From NCBI GenBank assembly GCA_937936675.1, contig CALDDL010000019.1, positions 1 through 46,446 of the forward strand: a stretch of 46,446 bases of DNA. Reading direction: 5' to 3'. The DNA is from an uncultured bacterium (GTDB taxonomy: Bacteria > Bacteroidota > Ignavibacteria > Ignavibacteriales > Melioribacteraceae). Under the pieces are notes generated by a model. The model saw nothing but the letters and a program-made list of their open reading frames with translations, was not told the DNA's origin and ran no database searches. The position numbers were made by a program, and so were the translations under genes. This document shows positions 32,610 through 40,452 of the stretch, piece by piece; positions within the stretch are counted from its first letter, which is position 1; the number at the start of each line of letters is the position of its first letter.

Positions 32610-33587
32610 TTAACCTAACTTCATTTTGGTTCTTACTTCCACCATTGTCTCATGAGCAGTCTGATGAGCTATCTTTTCACCATTAACTAATATATCCTTT
32701 ACTAAATCCAAATTTGATTCGTAATATTTTCTTCTGTCAATAATCGGTGCCAGAAATTCATTTATTTTCGCAGAACATTTCGCTTTGCATTCCACACACC
32801 CTAAAGCACCACTTCTGCAATTAGCCGCAATTTCATCGACTTCAGTCGGATTGAATTTTTGATGATAAGTAAAAACTAAACATATCTCAGGTCTTCCGGG
32901 ATCATTTCTTCTTACTTTTAATACATCCGTTACTGCTTTTTTCATTTTAGCATTTACAATTTCAGGCTCATCTGAAAGTAAAATTGTGTTATTTAAGGAT
33001 TTACTCATTTTCGCCTGTCCATCTAAACCAGGTAAACGAGCAAAATTTGTAAGTAAAGGCTCAGCTTCGGGAAATACTTCACCATATTGTGAATTAAACT
33101 TACGAGCAATCTCTCTAGTAATTTCTACATGAGGGACTTGATCATCGCCAACTGGTACTGCTTCACCTTTATATAGCATAATATCAGCAGATTGTAAAAC
33201 AGGATAACCAAGATGCCCATAAATCAAATTTTCGATATTTAAGTCTCTTACCTGCTCCTTTAATGTTGGATTTCTTTCTAATCTCGCTTTCGTAATTAAC
33301 ATCGATAAAATCAAAAATAATTCAGTATGCTCTTTAATTTGAGATTGTCTGAATATCGGGGCTTTTTCTGCATCTAATCCTGCAGCAAGCCAATCGATTA
33401 CCATTTCAATCGAATTATTATATATTTCTGAGGTATCCAAACTCGTTGTCAATACATGATAATCGGCAATTAAATGATAGTTAGAGTATTCATCCTGAAG
33501 TTTGATCCAATTCTCTAAGGCACCTACATAATGTCCAATGTGAAGCTTGCCCGTTGGGCGCATACCGCTTAATATTCTTTTTTTCAT
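32610..33587 (-). CDS. trpS: Tryptophanyl-tRNA synthetase with a probable iron-sulfur cysteine cluster
   Basis: Class I synthetase, 325 aa. The HIGH motif is in GMRPTGKLHIGHY and the KMSKS motif in AKMSKSLNN. Cysteines at 236, 257, 264 and 267 form C-x20-C-x6-C-x2-C (EICLVF, ANCRSGALGCVEC), close to the C-x22-C-x6-C-x2-C that carries a [4Fe-4S] cluster near the anticodon-binding region of Thermotoga maritima TrpRS; a fifth Cys is at 271. Cluster binding here is inferred. No trp-operon leader or T-box precedes it. It lies 42 nt after the HNH gene and 4 nt before scpA. Confidence 0.96.
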   Translation of the reverse strand: MKKRILSGMRPTGKLHIGHYVGALENWIKLQDEYSNYHLIADYHVLTTSLDTSEIYNNSIEMVIDWLAAGLDAEKAPIFRQSQIKEHTELFLILSMLITKARLERNPTLKEQVRDLNIENLIYGHLGYPVLQSADIMLYKGEAVPVGDDQVPHVEITREIARKFNSQYGEVFPEAEPLLTNFARLPGLDGQAKMSKSLNNTILLSDEPEIVNAKMKKAVTDVLKVRRNDPGRPEICLVFTYHQKFNPTEVDEIAANCRSGALGCVECKAKCSAKINEFLAPIIDRRKYYESNLDLVKDILVNGEKIAHQTAHETMVEVRTKMKLG

Positions 33588-33629
33588 ATTCCGGATTAAT
33601 TAATTTTTAGTGTGCAAAGATAAAGATTT

Positions 33630-34046
33630 TTAATGAAAAAGATAAGGTTTCCATGAATCATCTATTCGTCCCGCGTTGTTTTTTATAAATAATATGTGAT
33701 TAGGTGTATATGGATTTATTCTTAATATTAATTTTGCTTCTTCTAATGATCTGTCCCCTTTTTTATTATTACAAGGAAGACATGCGCTAACAAGATTTTC
33801 CCAACTGTCGGTTCCGCCTTTAGATTTTGGAATTATATGATCTATGGTTAAAGGTAAATCGGATCTTCCGCAATAACCACACTTATGCCCGTCTCTTCTT
33901 AATATATTTTTTCTCGTTAATATTATCTTTTTATAAGGTAAATTAACGTATCCCTTCAGTCTTATAACCGATGGAAAAGGATATTCCTTTTTAGTCGAAC
34001 GAATCGCTTTTCTAGCATTAGAAGAAACAATATCAACTTTCCCCAA
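33630..34046 (-). CDS. HNH endonuclease domain protein (5' end uncertain, apparent frameshift)
   Basis: The frame from a TTG at 34046 encodes 138 aa with a complete HNH/zinc module: GHKCGYCGRSDLPLTIDHII, PKSKGGTDSWENLVSACLPC and NNKKG (Cys-x2-Cys pairs around the catalytic IDHIIP). This is the stand-alone HNH family preceded by a VLLLNQ-type N-terminal domain. That N-terminal segment is encoded immediately upstream in the same frame (34125-34047) but without ATG, GTG or TTG; an ATG at 34126 is one nucleotide out of frame. The real protein is therefore probably about 165 aa and the gene carries either a 1-nt deletion, a sequencing error or an unusual start. The biological role is unknown; no intron or phage signs are nearby. 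Confidence 0.75.
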   Translation of the reverse strand: MGKVDIVSSNARKAIRSTKKEYPFPSVIRLKGYVNLPYKKIILTRKNILRRDGHKCGYCGRSDLPLTIDHIIPKSKGGTDSWENLVSACLPCNNKKGDRSLEEAKLILRINPYTPNHILFIKNNAGRIDDSWKPYLFH

Positions 34047-34126
34047 AAAATATAAGATTAATGCTTTCTTTACATTACATAAAGTTAATGGTTCGTAACT
34101 TTGATTTAATAAAAGTACTTTTGCAT
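34047..34126 (-). other. Conserved N-terminal coding segment of the HNH gene, out of frame with its ATG
   Basis: Read in the HNH frame, the minus strand here encodes KVLLLNQSYEPLTLCNVKKA followed by LILYFL, a good match to the usual N-terminus of this HNH family. The only nearby ATG (34126-34124) begins ATGCAAAAGTA. With one more A it would read Met-Gln-Lys-Val-Leu-Leu-Leu-Asn-Gln, joining the frame exactly. The frame is closed upstream by a TAA at 34178-34176, leaving only ATT or ATA as possible in-frame starts. Confidence 0.65.
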
Positions 34127-34158
34127 TAAGTATCCCGGCTGAGTTTTTGTGTTCGAAT

Positions 34159-35259
34159 TCAATCCTCCTTTTGGATTATAGCACCGCATAAGACATATCC
34201 TCTTTCATCATAGATTACTAAAGATTGCCCGGGCGTTATTGCATTCTTTTTCTCAATAAATTGTATCTTTATATAATCATTTCTTTCCTCTATTACAATC
34301 GCTTCTGCCGGTTTATCAGAATATCTTATCTTTGCAAAAACTGTTGCTCCAATTCCAATTTTTTCCACACTTACATAATTAAGATCGTTCGCAATCACCG
34401 ATGAACCTAAAATCTCTTCTTTATCTCCTAATTCAATAATATTGTTCATTACATCGATATTTTTTACATAAACGGGCTTTCCAAAAGCAAGATTTAATCC
34501 TCTTCTTTGACCAATAGTATAAAATGGTATTCCTCTATGTCGTCCTACTTTTTCACCATGATAGATAAAATCACCCTCTTCGATACCACTAACAATTTCA
34601 GGTGCTCTCTCTCTTAAAAATCGCTCATAATTATTATCGGCTACAAAACAGATCTCCTGGCTATCAGGTTTCTTTGCTGTCTTTAAATTAAATTTTTCGG
34701 CTAATCCCCTTACTTCTTCTTTCGTATATTTTGCTAAAGGAAATAGCGTTCGGCTAAGAGATTCTTGAGAAATACCCCACAGCGCATAAGTCTGATCTTT
34801 CTTATCGTCTTTTGAATTTTTAAGACAATATCGATTCTTCGATTCACTATACTCAATTGATGCGTAATGCCCCGTTGCAACATAAAAAGCATCTAATGAA
34901 TCTGCTTTCTTTAATAATTCGTCCCATTTAATTTTTCTGTTACATATTACGCATGGATTTGGAGTCCTTCCATTTACATATTCATCCACAAAATTATCTA
35001 TAACCGCTTCTTCAAATGCTTTCGTAAAATCAACTGTATAATGAGGGATATCAAATTTTGAAGCAACATTCTTAGCATCGAAAATAGCATCCAAAGAACA
35101 ACAACCCGATTCATGTTTAGGCGCACCACCTACTTCCATGAATCCCCATGTCTTCATCGTAATTCCTATTACATCATACCCTTCATTTTTTAGCAATGCC
35201 GCAGCCACAGATGAATCCACACCTCCGCTCATTGCAATTATTACTCTATTTTTGTTCAA
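34159..35259 (-). CDS. mnmA: tRNA-specific 2-thiouridylase
   Basis: Thiolates U34 of tRNA-Lys, -Glu and -Gln. The 366-aa enzyme shows the PP-loop AMSGGVDSSVAA (9-20), the two catalytic cysteines Cys103 (NPCVICN) and Cys204 (QEICFV), GHYASIEY, and the C-terminal beta-barrel with FYTIGQRRGLNLA. The start is TTG (35259) with AGGTGA upstream. It ends with a GGAGGA run that could serve as ribosome-binding site for the HNH gene, although no in-frame start codon lies at the right distance. The sulfur relay (IscS/TusA) is not in the window. Confidence 0.96.
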   Translation of the reverse strand: MNKNRVIIAMSGGVDSSVAAALLKNEGYDVIGITMKTWGFMEVGGAPKHESGCCSLDAIFDAKNVASKFDIPHYTVDFTKAFEEAVIDNFVDEYVNGRTPNPCVICNRKIKWDELLKKADSLDAFYVATGHYASIEYSESKNRYCLKNSKDDKKDQTYALWGISQESLSRTLFPLAKYTKEEVRGLAEKFNLKTAKKPDSQEICFVADNNYERFLRERAPEIVSGIEEGDFIYHGEKVGRHRGIPFYTIGQRRGLNLAFGKPVYVKNIDVMNNIIELGDKEEILGSSVIANDLNYVSVEKIGIGATVFAKIRYSDKPAEAIVIEERNDYIKIQFIEKKNAITPGQSLVIYDERGYVLCGAIIQKED

Positions 35260-35282
35260 ACTTCACCTAACTAAGATATTGA

Positions 35283-35325
35283 ATCTATTTAAACAACTAA
35301 AATAAGAAAATGTTTTTAAATAGAT
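35283..35325. repeat. 11-bp perfect inverted repeat upstream of mnmA
   Basis: Arms ATCTATTTAAA (35283-35293) and TTTAAATAGAT (35315-35325) separated by 21 nt, in the 75-nt gap between acpS and mnmA. There is no T tract after the repeat on the minus strand. It could be a protein-binding operator, an mRNA hairpin or a weak terminator after acpS; AT-rich composition makes chance occurrence possible. Confidence 0.5.
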
Positions 35326-35334
35326 GCTTTAAAT

Positions 35335-35715
35335 TTATATATTGTTATTGTAAACCGCAAAACATACTACGTAGTTCTCTGAATGGCTTATTGAAACGTG
35401 GAGAGTTTTGTTCTGTTCTATAAAATTCTCGAAACGACCTAATAATTTTACTTTAGGCATACCATTTGGCATATTCGTAACTTCAATCTCCTGCCAAGTA
35501 ATATTATTAGTTCCAAGACTCGGGGAGAGTGCTTTGAAAATAGCTTCCTTAGCCGCAAACCTTGCAGCTAAATGTTGATATTTATTTTTCTTACTTAATG
35601 AATATTTCAGTTCATTTTCTGTATAGATTTTATTTAAAAATGAATTTCCAAACTTTTCTACACTTCTTTGGATTCGATCTATTTCAATTATGTCAACTCC
35701 AATACCGTTAATCAT
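35335..35715 (-). CDS. acpS: Holo-[acyl-carrier-protein] synthase
   Basis: Transfers 4'-phosphopantetheine from CoA to ACP. The 126-aa trimeric-type protein has the metal residues Asp8 (GIGVDIIEIDRI) and Glu57 in LAARFAAKEAIFKAL, and the C-terminal HVSISHSENYVVCFAV. Length and motifs are normal. It starts 1 nt after the ggt stop and is followed by a 75-nt gap with an inverted repeat before mnmA. Confidence 0.95.
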   Translation of the reverse strand: MINGIGVDIIEIDRIQRSVEKFGNSFLNKIYTENELKYSLSKKNKYQHLAARFAAKEAIFKALSPSLGTNNITWQEIEVTNMPNGMPKVKLLGRFENFIEQNKTLHVSISHSENYVVCFAVYNNNI

Positions 35716-35716
35716 A

Positions 35717-37408
35717 TTAATAACCTATTGCTTTACCAAATCCTCGAGGGTCTGATAATCCTGTGAATATACTTTTTGCCTCATCAAATAAAATCCCCTC
35801 CACACGTCCTAAAACTTCTCTATTCCCAATTATTAATCCCTTTGACTCTAAGGCACTAATTGTTTCTGGTGATATTCCATATTCTTCATATACTAAAGCA
35901 TCAGGCAACCCTTGATGATGGAATCTAGGAACTGTTATTGCTTCCCTAATTCCCATATTATAATTTATAATATTGGATACGACTTGAATTACAGACGTTA
36001 TAATTGTAGAACCACCGGGAGAACCTACTATAATGTATGGTTTATCATTTTTTAATACGATAGTCGGAGTCATTGAACTTAACATTCGTTTACCCGACTT
36101 AATTAGATTTGCTTTACTTCCGGTTAATCCAAATTGATTAACAGCATCTAAACTTAATGCGAAATCATCAATCTCATTATTTAATAGAAATCCCAATCCA
36201 TCGGCAACTATCTTATTCCCATAAGATGAGTTTATAGTATATGTTACACTTACTGCATTACCCATTTTATCAACAACACTGTAATGAGTAGTCTCAAGAC
36301 TTTCTGATATACCTAATTCCTCATTTTTTATTTCATTATAAGTCCTTCGATTATTTATGATATCGGAAAATATATTTTCACTAAGTTCATCTGATAATAA
36401 ATAATCAATTGGTATTTCTACAAAATCAGGATCGCCTAAATATTTATTCCTATAAGCATAAATATATTTGAATGCTTCCGCTAAAAAATAAATATATTCG
36501 CTGCTGTTCCATTTGATTTTCTCAAAATCAATTTTATTGAACAATTGGAAAGCTTGAATGAGAGCAATCCCGCCTGCGGATGGCGGAGCCATAGAAATTA
36601 TTTTATATCCTTTGTATTCGTAAGAAAGCGGATTTTTTTCTAATACTGTATAATTTACTAAATCCTCTTTTGAGATCACTCCGCCATTATCTTTAATGAA
36701 TTGAACTAATCTATCTGCAATATCTCCGGTATAAAATCCATCTTCCCCCTTTTCAGAAATTATCTTTAAAGTATTAGCCAGATCTTTTTGAATAAGTGTA
36801 TCTCCAAATAAAAACTTATCACCGTTTTTTGTGAATATCTTTTTTGATGAAGGATGTGAATTAAATTCACTATTAAAATAATTGATCGACTCAGAATGCC
36901 TGAATGAAAGTGAGAATCCATTCTCTGCTAAGTTAATAGCAGGAGAAAGAATCTCTTTTTTATTAAAAGTACCATATTTCTTCAGTGCTGTTAATAACCC
37001 TTTTACTGTTCCCGGAACCCCAGTGCCGAGTACGGTTTTAATGCTTCTCTCTGGAACAACTTTTCCTTCATTATCCAGGAATAATTTATCCGATAAGATT
37101 GAAGGCGCAACTTCTCGAAAATCGAATGTAGTATTTGTTCCATCAGCCAGATGAATAACCATAAAACCGCCGCCACCTAAATTACCCGCAGAAGGATATG
37201 TTACAGCAAGAGAAAATCCTACCGCCACAGCAGCATCAATTGCATTACCCCCTTTCTTTAGAACATCAATACCAACTTGAGATGCCTCTTCAGAAGCTGA
37301 TACCACCATTCCATTGTAACCATAAGCTGTCTGCGCAATGGAGTTTTCTATTGATAAAAGTAATAAACTGATTATAACAAAATATTTAGAAAATGCTGAT
37401 GTTAGCAT
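35717..37408 (-). CDS. ggt: Gamma-glutamyltransferase
   Basis: Periplasmic Ntn-hydrolase that hydrolyses or transfers the gamma-glutamyl group of glutathione and related compounds after autocleavage. A signal peptide covers about 1-25 (VIISLLLLSIENSIAQ). The large-subunit part begins with GMVVSASEEASQVG and GGNAIDAAVA. Autocleavage is expected before Thr373 in TTHYSVVDKMGNAVSVTY, and the small subunit holds GSPGGSTIITSV. Length of 563 aa is normal and all key residues are present. It overlaps the MCE gene by 23 nt. No glutathione synthesis gene is nearby. Confidence 0.95.
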   Translation of the reverse strand: MLTSAFSKYFVIISLLLLSIENSIAQTAYGYNGMVVSASEEASQVGIDVLKKGGNAIDAAVAVGFSLAVTYPSAGNLGGGGFMVIHLADGTNTTFDFREVAPSILSDKLFLDNEGKVVPERSIKTVLGTGVPGTVKGLLTALKKYGTFNKKEILSPAINLAENGFSLSFRHSESINYFNSEFNSHPSSKKIFTKNGDKFLFGDTLIQKDLANTLKIISEKGEDGFYTGDIADRLVQFIKDNGGVISKEDLVNYTVLEKNPLSYEYKGYKIISMAPPSAGGIALIQAFQLFNKIDFEKIKWNSSEYIYFLAEAFKYIYAYRNKYLGDPDFVEIPIDYLLSDELSENIFSDIINNRRTYNEIKNEELGISESLETTHYSVVDKMGNAVSVTYTINSSYGNKIVADGLGFLLNNEIDDFALSLDAVNQFGLTGSKANLIKSGKRMLSSMTPTIVLKNDKPYIIVGSPGGSTIITSVIQVVSNIINYNMGIREAITVPRFHHQGLPDALVYEEYGISPETISALESKGLIIGNREVLGRVEGILFDEAKSIFTGLSDPRGFGKAIGY

Positions 37409-38300
37409 CTACGTTAATTCCTTCACCTTCTAATTGTTCTGTTAATAATTGTGTAAGTTTTTTTAAATTTTCTAAGCTAATTTGTAAATCTTCATATATT
37501 TTTGGATCATTCACCAATTTACCGATATTATTTTTGCTCTCTTTTATATCTCCCAAAAATTGATCTAGATTTACTATCATCTTTTTTGATGCTGTTAATG
37601 TACTATTGAGCTCTTTAATTACATTTTTTAGCGAATCTTTATTCTCTGAATAAAAACCATTAAGATTATCAATAGCATTATTGCTTTTATCTAGTAAAGA
37701 GCTAATCTTTGTTTTATTGTCATTCAATACTTTCGTAAGATTCAATACCATTAAATTTGTGTTTGATAACGTGGCTTTTAGATCATTTGTAAAAATAGAA
37801 TCTCCGATAATAGAATTAACTGCATTCAAAGAAAATTTAATGTCTTTTACTACACTAATTAAATCATTCTGAATAGAACTGATTCCTGCAATCATACTTG
37901 ATATATCACCTGAAAAACTACCGGATTGCACTTTCGAAAAGTCTATTTCGTTTGATGAACTTCCCGGTGTTATTTCTACTTTCTTCCCTCCCATCAAATC
38001 AAGCATTACTACATTGAACCTTGAGTCATCCTTTAATTCTATTTCACTATCGACCGTAAGAGTAACTAATACATTAGATTCATTTAATTGAATATCACTT
38101 ACATATCCCTTTCTAACTCCATTGATCGTTACAGGATCACCAACTTCTAATCCGGAGACTGAATCGAAACGTACTTTCATCTCTTCTCGATCGGAAGTGA
38201 ATGATATATTTTTTGCCCAAGCTAATATCAAGAAGAGTGCAACTAAGCTTAAAAATATTGTTAATCCGACTTTAAATTCAGTTTTCCTTTGGTCTTTCAT
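37386..38300 (-). CDS. MCE/MlaD-family lipid-transport protein
   Basis: A 304-aa envelope protein. The N-terminus has one transmembrane helix (about 10-28, VGLTIFLSLVALFLILAWA), followed by an MCE domain (about 38-115) with the pattern VRFDSVSGLEVGDPVTINGV and MLDLMGGKKVEITPG. The remainder (about 125-295) is a long helical, coiled-coil-like region rich in Leu, Asn and Lys, suited to a hydrophobic tunnel or needle. MCE proteins carry phospholipids between membranes together with an MlaE permease and MlaF ATPase; neither is in this window. It overlaps ggt by 23 nt and follows the CBS-domain gene by 6 nt. Confidence 0.9.
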   Translation of the reverse strand: MKDQRKTEFKVGLTIFLSLVALFLILAWAKNISFTSDREEMKVRFDSVSGLEVGDPVTINGVRKGYVSDIQLNESNVLVTLTVDSEIELKDDSRFNVVMLDLMGGKKVEITPGSSSNEIDFSKVQSGSFSGDISSMIAGISSIQNDLISVVKDIKFSLNAVNSIIGDSIFTNDLKATLSNTNLMVLNLTKVLNDNKTKISSLLDKSNNAIDNLNGFYSENKDSLKNVIKELNSTLTASKKMIVNLDQFLGDIKESKNNIGKLVNDPKIYEDLQISLENLKKLTQLLTEQLEGEGINVDANISIF

Positions 38301-38306
38301 ACTTAC

Positions 38307-39464
38307 CTAAACTTTTATTTTCCTATTATCTTCAATTCTTACTTTGCTAATTCGTTTATTAATCAATTCTAAAACAGTGAAACGAAAACCATTATACTCA
38401 AACATATAGTTAATTGGAGGTATTTCTCCGGCTTGACTTATTATAAATCCGGCAACCGTATCATACCCCTCTGTCGTCATTAAATAATCTTTGCCGAAAT
38501 ATTCATTGAATGAATCGATCGTAAATTTACCCGCACAAAGATAATTGTCATTCCCCGTAATTTGGAATTCTATTTCATCTTTGTCATATTCATCCCTTAT
38601 TTCTCCAACTATTTCTTCTAATATATCCTCTAATGTTATTAAACCTGCTGTACTGCCAAATTCATCAACCACAATGGCAAGATGCATCTTTTTATCCTGA
38701 AATTCATGAAGCAAATCTTTTATTAGTTTACTTTCCGGAACAAATAGTGGCTCTCGCGCAATATCAAAAATATTAAATTCCTTATCTCTTAATCCCGGTT
38801 TTAAATATGGAAGCAAATCTTTAGCGTATATAATTCCGATAATATTATCAATATTAGTTTCATAAAATGGGATTCTGCTATGACCTTTGATATTTACTAT
38901 GTCCATTAGGTCTTGAAGTAAAATTGACCTATCTACGGCAGTAATATCCACACGAGGAGTCATAATCTCTCTTACAATCGAAGTATTAAATTCCACTACT
39001 CCCGAAATCAATTCTTTTTGGTCGTTCTTTATCGAATCATTTGCAGCTTCATAATTATCGGAATCTTTTATATTTCCATTATTACCATTTGAATACGGTT
39101 TCTTTTCATTAACAAATATCATAACAATTTTCACTATGCCCTTATGGAAAACTGACTTTATTGTATCAGGAATGGAAATCACTAATATTTCAATGAAATA
39201 AAATGAAAATGCCATTAATATTATTAAGAGAATTTTATTATAGACATTTAAGCTGTTTATGAAAAAATAATTTTCTGTGGATAAAATAAAAGTGATTGCG
39301 ATAACTAAGAATAATAATTTGAAAAGCCGGTAAACCATAAATATTACCGGCGTTGAGGTTGAATTACTATTTCCTGATTTAAGTATGTTCTCTGAAGCAG
39401 TGAATACGAAATAAAAAAAATATATTATAAATAGTATTACAAAATATAACCAATCAGTATCCAA
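38307..39464 (-). CDS. CBS-domain transporter-associated protein, CorC/GldE-like
   Basis: A 385-aa membrane protein. Residues 1-125 contain about three hydrophobic helices in place of a clear DUF21/CNNM domain. A CBS pair follows (about 150-280), opening VVEFNTSIVREIMTPRVDIT and including HLAIVVDEFGSTAGLITLED, then ILEEIVGEIRDEYD. The C-terminal CorC_HlyC domain ends near residue 375 (TVAGFIISQAGEIPP). In Bacteroidota, ssb followed by gldE, a gliding-motility-associated homologue of this family, is a known arrangement, and ssb lies 21 nt upstream here. Whether it supports gliding, ion transport or something else is open. The start is TTG with an AGGA site. Confidence 0.85.
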   Translation of the reverse strand: MDTDWLYFVILFIIYFFYFVFTASENILKSGNSNSTSTPVIFMVYRLFKLLFLVIAITFILSTENYFFINSLNVYNKILLIILMAFSFYFIEILVISIPDTIKSVFHKGIVKIVMIFVNEKKPYSNGNNGNIKDSDNYEAANDSIKNDQKELISGVVEFNTSIVREIMTPRVDITAVDRSILLQDLMDIVNIKGHSRIPFYETNIDNIIGIIYAKDLLPYLKPGLRDKEFNIFDIAREPLFVPESKLIKDLLHEFQDKKMHLAIVVDEFGSTAGLITLEDILEEIVGEIRDEYDKDEIEFQITGNDNYLCAGKFTIDSFNEYFGKDYLMTTEGYDTVAGFIISQAGEIPPINYMFEYNGFRFTVLELINKRISKVRIEDNRKIKV

Positions 39465-39485
39465 TTAAAATCCTAACATGAATAA

Positions 39486-39929
39486 TTAAAATGGGAGATC
39501 GTCAACATCTGACGAATTATCATTTGTATCAGGTTCATAAGAATTAGAACTTGAAGAAGAGCCGGAATCCCTTTCATAATCATTTCCATAACCAGTATCC
39601 TTGCTATCTAAAGGAATTACCTTTTCAGAAATTACTTCCGTTACATGAATTTCTTGGTCTTGTTTATTTTTGTATTTCCGTTTATTAAGTCTCCCCTCAA
39701 CATATACTTTTTTCCCTTTCTTAAGACCTTCTTTTAGAAAATCAGGCAAATTATAAGAGACTACATTATGCCAAGTGGCTTCATTAACCCATTGACCATC
39801 CTTTCCCTTATAACTGTTATTTGTAGCTACTGAATATGTGGTAACCGAAACATTAGATGTAGTAAACTTATGTTCGGCATCCTGTCCCAAATTACCAATT
39901 AGCATAATTTTGTTTAGTGAAAAAGCCAT
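39486..39929 (-). CDS. ssb: Single-stranded DNA-binding protein
   Basis: A 147-aa protein with an N-terminal OB fold (MAFSLNKIMLIGNLGQDAEH, then WHNVVSYNLPDFLKEGLKKG and KKVYVEGRLNKRKY), a Ser/Asp/Tyr-rich disordered linker and the conserved acidic tip DVDDLPF that docks partner proteins. I chose the ATG at 39929, which has GAGGG 6-10 nt upstream; an in-frame TTG at 39935 would add two residues. It is followed 21 nt later by the GldE/CorC-like gene. Confidence 0.95.
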   Translation of the reverse strand: MAFSLNKIMLIGNLGQDAEHKFTTSNVSVTTYSVATNNSYKGKDGQWVNEATWHNVVSYNLPDFLKEGLKKGKKVYVEGRLNKRKYKNKQDQEIHVTEVISEKVIPLDSKDTGYGNDYERDSGSSSSSNSYEPDTNDNSSDVDDLPF

Positions 39930-39987
39930 AACCAACCCTCATTAATTAATAATTGATAATAAATATAAGAAATTCTTCCTATATAAA

Positions 39988-40401
39988 TCATTTTTGAATT
40001 GTTAAAATAAAAGCATCCTTAAAAGGTGGAAGATTCCATATCTCATTACGAAGCGATTCGGCACTTTCTCTTGTATCTACCGAAGGTAGTTGCACTACAT
40101 AAAGATTAACCGTTTTACTAAATGAGATGGTAAGTTCATACGGGATTTTTGATTTATTTTCTTTTACGAATTGCTCGGCTCTTTCTTTTGTAGTAAATGC
40201 ACCCACCTGAACTATATATTGATAGGCTATTTCGGGTACTTGTGGCTCGGTTTCTATTTTTTGAGGTATGCTAGGAAGTGTATCCGTGGTACTTTGCGAA
40301 TCAAATACATATACATCCTTCTCATCGCTTTGTGAGACTTCTTTATTAGCCGAACAGCCGGTAATAAAAATTAGTGCAAATATAATAGTTATTCTTTTCA
40401 T
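39988..40401 (-). CDS. SPOR-domain lipoprotein
   Basis: A 137-aa predicted lipoprotein: signal IIFALIFITGC with the lipidated Cys at 16. A Ser/Thr/Pro linker leads to a SPOR domain (about 60-135; YIVQVGAFTTKERAEQFVKE, then VNLYVVQLPSVDTRESAESL). SPOR domains bind denuded glycan strands at division sites. There is no catalytic domain, so it resembles short septal SPOR lipoproteins; a role at the septum is inferred. A terminator hairpin overlaps its upstream region, so it needs its own promoter or read-through from the porin gene. Confidence 0.88.
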   Translation of the reverse strand: MKRITIIFALIFITGCSANKEVSQSDEKDVYVFDSQSTTDTLPSIPQKIETEPQVPEIAYQYIVQVGAFTTKERAEQFVKENKSKIPYELTISFSKTVNLYVVQLPSVDTRESAESLRNEIWNLPPFKDAFILTIQK

Positions 40402-40408
40402 ATAATTA

Positions 40409-40440
40409 AAAAAGGGTTTACTAAATGTAAACCCCTTTTT
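40409..40440 (-). terminator. Rho-independent terminator after the FadL-type porin gene
   Basis: Stem GGGTTTAC/GTAAACCC (40414-40421 with 40427-40434) around loop TAAAT, flanked by A and T runs, so on the minus strand the stem is followed by TTTTTT. It starts 13 nt past the porin stop codon. The symmetric A/T flanks would also allow termination on the plus strand. Confidence 0.82.
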
Positions 40441-40452
40441 ACTAAATTACAA

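Noticed and set aside
33630..34046. HNH nuclease as a homing endonuclease or intron remnant
   Set aside because: Flanking genes trpS and mnmA are intact and no intron or intein boundaries are visible; the family is a common stand-alone gene.
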